Made by a program: the position numbers and the translations under genes. From Microstegium vimineum (Eukaryota > Streptophyta > Magnoliopsida > Poales > Poaceae): DNA of 64,000 nucleotides. The first letter of the stretch is position 1. Every line of letters begins with the position of its first letter. The stretch spans positions 32,883,925 to 32,947,924 of the forward strand of contig CM039126.1 of NCBI GenBank assembly GCA_022036555.1, read 5' to 3'. Shown in pieces: positions 57,403-64,000 of this stretch. Below the pieces are notes generated by a model. That model saw only the letters and a program-made list of their open reading frames with translations, did no database searches and was not told the DNA's origin.

Positions 57403-57885
57403 ATGTTCAAAGACAGCCCAAATCTCCAACCCATCCTTGACTTTGGTCATGAAGACCCAAAGAACGAACATGAGATGCTACAACAGTGGCTGGAATGCAC
57501 AAAATGGATAGATAAGGAAGAAGCCTTAATAGAATCCAACTTTGGCTTAATTTCAACTCCCTTTGAAAACATCACTTATCCAAATATAGACGAGTCCCTA
57601 GACGAGACCAATTCGAGAGTAAGCAATCCAATTGGAACTTTGAACATCCATAATGAATCCACCATAGAGATTGGAAAGGAAGATGATATCAATGAGCATG
57701 GAATCTACTCTATAACCATATCGTCAAATACATGCTCATATGAGACATCTCCCTTACCAATTGGTCTCTCTATCTTTACCACATATGACATCTTCAACAC
57801 CCTCACACTTTCCATTTATAAAAACTTCAAGAGGCTGGTTGTCGATGCATATGTTTATAATAAATATTGCAGATCTCGTTGCTGA
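57403..57885 (+). CDS. Z unidentified ORF
   Basis: 160 codons open, MFKDSPNLQPILDFG..., acidic, Ser/Thr/Asn-rich, ending in KNFKRLVVDAYVY and Cys. It lies where the gag-protease linker or an extra ORF would be. No domain recognised; it may be the surviving part of a longer frame that started before 57403. Confidence 0.4.
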   Translation: MFKDSPNLQPILDFGHEDPKNEHEMLQQWLECTKWIDKEEALIESNFGLISTPFENITYPNIDESLDETNSRVSNPIGTLNIHNESTIEIGKEDDINEHGIYSITISSNTCSYETSPLPIGLSIFTTYDIFNTLTLSIYKNFKRLVVDAYVYNKYCRSRC

Positions 57886-58024
57886 ATCTTGAGGTAGGTG
57901 GTAGAGGGGAAACTACTTCACTAAATCATATCTTAAAAGTTTCCTAAGGACAAGCTTAGTGTCCTAGAACAAGCACCTCTCAAGATCCTAACATAATTCT
58001 TCACCTTTTAGATACGCTGCCCTT

Positions 58025-58261
58025 GTGAAAATGAGCATAAAGATATATGATTATATTCCTTTGGGTATTCTTGTCACTAACCTTTCTAGGTTTGGAGAAA
58101 AAAATGAAGGAACGACAAGCATAAGGTATGCCCAACCAATATGCAACATAGAATTATATTCATCCAATCTTGATTTTTACAAAATTCAAGTTTGGGGGAA
58201 AACCACCATAGAAACATCTTTTGCCATGTTGCTACATTATCTTGGTTCTTCCTACCTTTAA
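58025..58261 (+). CDS. Z short unidentified ORF
   Basis: 78 codons, weak evidence. Contains GTTSIRYAQPICNIELYSS. A polypurine-like AAGTTTGGGGGAAAA lies within it near 58188. It could be chance. Confidence 0.25.
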   Translation: MKMSIKIYDYIPLGILVTNLSRFGEKNEGTTSIRYAQPICNIELYSSNLDFYKIQVWGKTTIETSFAMLLHYLGSSYL

Positions 58262-59160
58262 GGCATGCTCAAAGTACTAAACTAATAATCATGCTCTTTC
58301 ATTCTCACTTGAGTAAATCTCTATAATACTTTCATGCTACCTTTGTTTTCTATAGTGTATGTTTAGGTTTTGAATAATTTTCATATATCTTTTAAATTAT
58401 GCATGGTGCTTAGTTTAAATCAAAGATATTTGGATATTACTTCTAAAGGCTTTTTAATCTAAGCTTGGTTAGGTTAAAATGTCTTCCTAATTCAAATTAG
58501 ACGTGGTGTCTAGGTTGAACTTTGAACCAATAGTATGCTATAGTATATATTGGATGTTTTTGTTGGACTAACCCATATAGGAAAACTTTCAATATCAAAT
58601 TGGGAAAGTCCTAAGATGAACTCATACTAAAGATAAAGAGAGACACCTGAGCCCTAATAACTTTCACAAGCGAGGCGCGGCTAAGTCATAATGTCAACAT
58701 AATATCAGAGGATGAACATGACATGACTATCATCCGAGGAAGACCATTCCTCAAACACTACCAGAGCCATCATCTTCATCGAATCTTGACAAATCCACTT
58801 CAACTTCCCCATTGGAAAGGTATTCTGTAAATTCAATAGTTATACTAATCATGTGCAACCCAAGAAGCGACGCAACAAAGAAGATGCCACACCCGCCGTC
58901 AAGCAACCTAGTCGTTGAAGGATGGATGGGAGGACTATCCTAGCGAAGTTTCATGATATAAAGACCAATCCAATGATTAGGATGAAATCAAAGAAAAGGA
59001 ACAAGAAGCAGTAAAGGAACCCCATTGGATCAAATCGCAAAAGAAGGAGCAGAAGAAACACGACCACAAGTATACGAATGGTGGGAAGAGAACAAAGATG
59101 CACCACAAGATAACGAGGAATCATCTGAGTCTACCTCAGATGACAAATCAGACAAGTAAG
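58262..59160 (+). pseudogene. Z degenerate protease region and spacer
   Basis: Mostly unreadable. Near 58709-58760 the plus strand encodes EHDMTIIRGRPFLK, corresponding to the VILGRPFL strand of Athila-type protease in N1 and N2. GTAAGT at 59156-59161 matches the site after the N1 and N2 protease stops. Confidence 0.5.
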
Positions 59161-59660
59161 TTCTCTCTCCTATCTAGTCTTATCGGTAGACTATAAATCA
59201 TGTTCCTTTGCCACAAGGTAAAAATGGTAGTTATCTAATTAATTAGCATTAGAAATTTTATCACCTTTATCCTTTTGCATATTAAATGAATACAAAATAA
59301 ATATTTTATTTATCATTGCATCATGGAAATCTAAAGCCCCATGTGAGAGAACTTATGGTAATACCATAAGGGAATTTACTGTGGTGGTATAAAAATAATT
59401 TTTATTTCTCTTGCATTATAAAATAGAAATTTATAAAAAAAGAAATGAGATATTCAATTCCTGCTAGAATCTATTAAAAGTTTAAATTAGCTCATGAATA
59501 TTCAATTACTCTTTTGGCTGACCACTAACCCATTGTCATAATGGAGCTTCGAGTTTTGTTTGTTCTTGTTGGAGTATAACCATGCAGGATTGAAAGCACC
59601 AAGGAGGAGTAAGCCCAAAGGCTACTTCCAAAGATCATTCAACTCAACCATAGCAAAATC
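59161..59660 (+). other. Z spacer with no recognisable gene
   Basis: AT-rich; corresponds in position to the ORF2 region of N1 and N2, but no ORF2 is present. Confidence 0.45.
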
Positions 59661-59697
59661 AAGCTTGGGGGACGGCACCCCCAGTTATCAGGTAAGT
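59661..59697 (+). other. Internal polypurine tract with hairpin and GTAAGT site (Z)
   Basis: AAGCTTGGGGGA at 59661-59672, GGGGG...CCCCC hairpin, then CAGGTAAGT ending 59697. Same order as in N1 and N2. Confidence 0.6.
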
Positions 59698-61317
59698 ATA
59701 CCTATGATATTTATAGAGTCCATCTTATAGTCATAAAATATCCAAAAATATGTGAGCACATGAAGGTTCACCATAGTATCATAAGAAAATTTAAAATTAC
59801 CAAAAATATATGGGCACATGAAGGTCCATGTCTGGTGAGTCTTAAGAGTCCTAAATAAAGATATATAGTTAGGGTGTGTGTTTAATTTGCTTAGAGTCAA
59901 TAAAAGTTGTGAACAATAATTTTGCTTTGGAGATGATGAATAGTTGCTCTGCTGTAATCCCTTTTAAGTACCTAGTTTTCAACCTTAAATTCTCCAAAGT
60001 TTTGGTTAGAACTGCTTTGATTTGAGAATTTACTCTGAACCTGAAATTTGTGGAGGCATATACTTAAGCTAAGTCTATGTAATTGGGAGATATGACATGA
60101 AAGTCTGAGCTGCTATTTATCTTACTCCTAGCAATACTAAGTTCTGGTGATTTATCTTTGAAAATTCAAAATCCTACATGATGAACTCTTGTATGACATA
60201 GTTGAAATTCCTACCAAATCCATATACATATATACATTTAGATTAGGAAGACTCATTCATGCTGCTTATCTTTGTATTGAGTGTTATTAAACTTTAAACC
60301 CAGTGAAGAGTCTCGTCATGCTTTTAAAATCAAGATCACGTACACACCACCCAAATATGCACTACTCTACACTAGAGTAGGCGCAACAACATGCCATTCA
60401 TCCACCATAAAAAGGTCTTACTCTTACACTGAGAGTAACCACCACCAAAAATATTCATTCCATTCCCATCTTTCATCCAATAAATGCTCCAAGTTCTTGT
60501 TATACTCTCTTAGCAGTTTTTCTTGCTAATGGAGGTATGAGCTATGCAAAAGCTATTCAAAGAAAAAAAAGAAGAAAAAGAGAGGAATTAAAAATGGACA
60601 AGTGTCCGACACACCTCTCAGAAAAATATATATATATAAAAATAAAGAATAAGATAGCTCATACTCTCTAGCCATGTTGTTCAAAAATATTCCAAATTCC
60701 AAAAGAGAGATTTATTCCAAGGAGCAAACTAGAATTAGGTTTTCACCAGCATCACCATCATTACCATAACCACCATATATCACAACCTTATATCCACCAT
60801 ATCCATACACATGCACATCTTGACTTGATTGTATGACTTGACTCTCTGTGGATCTATTGTTTGACTTTACAATATATACAAAGTAAGTATGCTAACCTTG
60901 TTAAGCCATTCCTATGAACTCCACTATATTTACTAGTGTAGGAGGGCATGCCATTATTAATGCCTTAGTGAGATCCACAAATACTACATACATAAGAGAC
61001 TTGAGGGTGTCATACAATTAAGCTCTAAGTTTTATTTCGAAAACTTTACAAAACCTAGAATGTTGGTAGAGTGAAGAGTTTGACACATAGTATCTGATTT
61101 GATTGTTTTGTCTTTCGATTGCTCAAGACCCAAGTGATAGTCAAAGCCCCATAGTTAAAGGTAATACGGGTGAGTTCCAAAGTTAGAACAGTTTTTTTTT
61201 CTAATTCTTAGAAGAATTTTTGTTTGAAAGCATATGAACTTTTGAGGTATGAAAGCATTGTAGCAACTCCTGATCTAAGTTTATTATAATGACTTTGCTA
61301 GGGACTGGCAAATAGGT
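59698..61317 (+). other. Z conserved 3' non-coding module
   Basis: Blocks shared with N1 and N2: GATGATGAATAGTTGCTCTG at 59932, ATCAAGATCACGTACAC at 60329-60345, ACTTTACAATATAT then GTAAGT at 60864-60888, GTAGCAACTCCTGATC near 61260. The sequence between blocks is diverged. Confidence 0.65.
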
Positions 61318-61328
61318 AAGCTTGGGGG
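61318..61328 (+). other. Z polypurine tract
   Basis: AAGCTTGGGGG just before the 3' LTR. Confidence 0.85.
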
Positions 61329-61332
61329 TGCT

Positions 61333-62621
61333 TGTTGACGGTCCTTAGCATCAACTTTTAATGCAATTATAAATATGATAAATGGATCAATCAAATATAA
61401 ATAATAGAAATATAGGGGGTTATCTAACAAAATTCCACGAGTTTTGGTGTTTCATTATTTTTCAGGGACTATTCCAGAAAAGCATAATAAGGAAAGCAAA
61501 TCAGAGAAAATATAGAAGAAATCCCACAGGGAACTAGTTTCCAACTTACTCAAGAAGGATCGAGAAGGCACCCGGATGAAGCGGGACCGAGGTGGCGGCC
61601 AGGTGGGGCCGGCCGGCCCCACCCTATGCCGGCCGGCCTGGCCCTGGGCCCACCTAGGCCCCCCTTCTAGAAGCTTCCTCCACTGCCATAGAGGAGTCAT
61701 CTCAGCCGTACGTTAAGTCGGTTTGATCCAACGACAGTCGTGTATCCCACCGGACTATAAATAAGAGGGCAGACCCCCCTGGAGGCATCTCATTTTATTC
61801 ATTCAATCTCAGTTCATCCCAGTTCAGTAACGGTCAAAGGTGTCCCCCGAATGGACAACCTCTCTAGTTATTAGTTCTTAGATCTAGATAATAGAGAGAT
61901 GGGGAGCGAGGGAAGAGTTGTGGGGGAGGTACCGACCTGTCGGTGCTTCTTCCTCGGCTTGTACTTCAGCGGGATCAAGTTCTTCCCGAGCTTGTTCTGG
62001 GATATCTTCAGTAATCGACTTCCGATGTAAGTAAGATTTTGTTCATATTGTTCTTCTCGTTCATGGCTCTTTTGAGTTCTCTAGTCCATACACATGCTTG
62101 GGTTAGAGGTTTATTGTAAGTGTAAGTGTGGTACTTAGACTTAAGGTAATCCTGAATGTCCCCTGATATTCTGGACGGTGGTAGTCTGCGTACGTGATAG
62201 GTGTGTTGGTTCCTCTGTAGTCCACCTCCTGTTATAGGGCTTCGCAGGCCTATATAGTTATCTAAGTTGTGGTGTACTCTGTTTGCGACCGTTCTAGATA
62301 ATGGGCCCTGATGAATCATAGAAGACATATATCTTATCGAAGTTAGAACTAGAAGACCTAAGTATTCTCTCTATACTCCTATTATCGACCCCATCCTTGA
62401 TTGCAGTTTCCAACCAAGTTATCTTTAGTTTAATCTTTACTTTATATCTTAGTTTATATCCTAGTTTATATATACCCTTTTTGGTTAAGTTACCACGTAG
62501 TTGATCTCACCCATTTCCCTGTGGATACGATATTTAAAACCTTTGGGTAAAATGCTACAATGATATTCTGTGTGCTTGCGAAAATCCTTCATATTCTCTT
62601 TGTACTTAACGAATGTCAACA
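61333..62621 (+). repeat. Z 3' LTR
   Basis: TGTTGACGGTCC...GAATGTCAACA, 1289 bp, with GGCCGGCCGGCC-type palindromes near 61607 and 61630 and a TATA box at 61756-61763. Followed by the ACCAT duplication. Confidence 0.92.
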
Positions 62622-62626
62622 ACCAT
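62622..62626. repeat. Target-site duplication of Z, right copy (ACCAT)
   Basis: Partner of 54954-54958. Confidence 0.9.
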
Positions 62627-62882
62627 CTTGTTCGCCATGACCATCGCACACAGCCTTACCTGGCGCACCCAACTGTCGACTAAATATGCTCATCAATCCA
62701 TCGAGGGGGTTCCCCATGATGGTAAATTAATCGAAGGGGATGTGCGAGATCAAGAATAAGAAAGCTAAAAACACATGAGTTGGATTGGTTTAGGCCATCG
62801 ACAATATGTAAAACCTTACTCTTGTGCTCTAGTGGTTGTATTGCTTCTCGTATGAGATCAGATGATGTTTTGAGGGGGTCCC
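62627..62882 (-). mobile_element. G4 5' leader, primer-binding site and LTR end (minus strand)
   Basis: The minus strand reads an LTR end ...TTTAGTCGACA (starting at plus position 62674) followed by GTTGGGTGCGCCAGGTAAGG (62673-62654), a primer-binding site of the kind seen in grass Tat/RIRE2-like elements, then leader. The LTR continues to 62882, where Y begins. Confidence 0.6.
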
Positions 62883-63327
62883 TGTTGACGGTAAGAATGA
62901 CCCATTTTGTCACCATCAAAATACCGTCAACAGCCTCAAAATAGAAGGAGGACAAGCATATCATGAGCATATTATATGAAATAACAAGTTCAACATGACC
63001 TTGAAGTATTTGATGTAGAACTAGAGTAAATGGAGCAAGATGAGCTAGTGGGACCCATATTGTAGGGTCGGCCGACCCCACCTTGGGCCCACCAGCCTCC
63101 CACTCTAGCCATGATCCCGGAGAAGCACTCCCAAGTGATCCTCTATCCTTGGATCAACATGTGCTTCCTCCCAATGGCTCATATTCACTTCACATGGATC
63201 CATGGGCCCACATTATAAAAACCAACATGACAAACATCTCAGAAGAAGCAACCAAGTCACATGAAAAGTGGGACCACCTTCTAGAAGAAGGTGGTGGGCC
63301 TGAGACCCCTAGGTGGGTCGGCCGATA
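62883..63327 (+). repeat. Y: truncated LTR of an Athila-like element
   Basis: Starts TGTTGACGGTAAG. It shares several phrases with the N-family U3 (ATCATGAGCATATT, GTGGGACCCA, CATGGATCCATGGGCCCA) and a perfect GGGTCGGCCGACCC at 63065-63078. Cut by C2 at 63328, inside a second copy of the palindrome. Confidence 0.7.
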
Positions 63328-64000
63328 TGAAAGGTCTAGAAATGGCTAGAGGGGGGTGAATAGCCTAATAAAAATTCTACAACAACAACACTTAGGCAAA
63401 CTTCTTAGAATAAAACACGGCGTTAAGCAAGTTTGCGCTAGCACTAAGGTTAGGCAAGCCACCTACCAATTCTAGTTACTAGCAAGATAACATATGTCAC
63501 ACACAAGAGCTAGAAAACTAAAGCTACAAGACTAAGCTACACAAGCTAAGCTAGAATCTCTACTTTGAAAGAATGTAAGAATGTAAGTGCAAAGCTAGAG
63601 TTAGAAAGGTTATACTACTGAGAAGAGATGAGCCAATAGATAACTAATCAATCACAATAATAATCCTCGGTAGAGACAATATGACACGAGATTTTTTACC
63701 GAGGTTCACATGTTTGCCAACAAGCTACGCCTCGTTGTAGCGATTCACCTACTTGGAGGTTCACGTGCTAATTGGCATCACACGCCAAACCCGTCACCGG
63801 GTGCCGCAAAACCAACACAAGATAGGGATCCACAAGCTACGAGCAATCCACTAGAGATACCTTTTGCGAACTCCCGCGGGGAAGGTTCAAGAACCCCTCA
63901 CAATCCACCGATCGGAGCTGGAGACAATCACCTTCCTCCGCTCAACGATCCTCGTCGCTCCAAGCCGTCTAGGAGGTGGCAACCTCCAAGAATATCAAGA
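63328..64000 (-). repeat. C2: LTR of a second SIRE-like Copia element (runs off window)
   Basis: Starts TGAAAGGTCTAGAAATGGC with a GAGGGGGGTGAAT block, like the C1 LTR at 6735, and shares AATCACCTTCCTCCG and CCGTCTAGG with it. The left neighbour is Y, not a Copia leader, so this is a 3' or solo LTR of a minus-strand element. Confidence 0.65.

Larger units (their letters stand above)
54959..62621 (+). mobile_element. Z: non-autonomous Ty3 element (gag only plus unknown ORFs)
   Basis: 7.66 kb, full-length between matching LTRs and TSD. The internal region (56236-61332) holds a broken gag, two unidentified short ORFs, a protease scrap, and a long non-coding 3' module shared with N1 and N2. No reverse transcriptase or integrase. 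Confidence 0.9.

Noticed and set aside
59688..59900. Minus-strand ORF in the Z 3' module
   Set aside because: Not conserved in N1 or N2 at the same place; AT-rich chance frame.
62680..63081. Minus-strand ORF across the G4 LTR and Y
   Set aside because: It spans the junction of two unrelated elements and covers an LTR end and primer-binding site, so it cannot be one gene.

Overview
This is plant nuclear DNA, most likely from a large grass genome. The whole window is nested, mostly dead LTR retrotransposons, and I find no ordinary host gene outside them. The evidence is Ty3 Tat-type pol with a second RNase H, Athila-type gag-protease, SIRE-type Copia pol with a third ORF, grass-style GC-rich coding segments, and target-site duplications (TSDs) that close around the nests. 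Grass is an inference from these element types; I cannot name the species.

Layout. (1) 1-31883: a fragment of an old LTR element (W, 1-779 and 31670-31883) holds a Tat element T1 (780-31664, TSD AAATG). T1 is interrupted by a minus-strand SIRE-type Copia element C1 (6735 to about 27600, 5' half deleted). C1 is in turn interrupted by a minus-strand Tat element T2 (8523-21142, TSD GAATG). (2) 31884-49599: N1, an Athila-like element without reverse transcriptase. Its 3' LTR is split by N2 (39909-49021), a second copy of the same family. (3) 49600-53039: the 3' part of a Ty3 element (G3) with its 3' LTR. (4) 53040-62882: a minus-strand gag and 5' LTR fragment of another Ty3 element (G4), split by element Z (54959-62621, TSD ACCAT). 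Z is a third gag-bearing element without RT. (5) 62883-64000: a truncated LTR (Y), then the LTR of a second SIRE-like Copia element (C2) that runs off the window.

Three things stand out. First, the Tat elements carry a promoter-bearing, five-exon gene antisense to pol, encoding a plant-mobile-domain protein with a C-terminal coiled coil. It is present at the same place in T1 and T2. G3 carries a different antisense gene, an F-box protein with Sel1-like and Cys/His-rich parts, in the same position. Second, in the Athila-like elements a GC-rich palindrome with core GGTCGGCCGACC lies upstream of the LTR TATA box and again upstream of an internal TATA box before ORF2. The Copia element shows the same logic with a different motif (GGACGCT/AGCGTCC). 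Third, N1, N2 and Z share a non-coding 3' module that starts with a second polypurine tract fused to a hairpin and ends at the real polypurine tract, with GTAAGT donor-like sites. In N1 and N2 the LTR has grown to include an old primer-binding site.

Almost every ORF is broken by a few nonsense codons or one-base frameshifts, so features are marked pseudogene unless the frame is open. Junctions called by eye are good to a few bases where TSDs exist and to tens of bases elsewhere.
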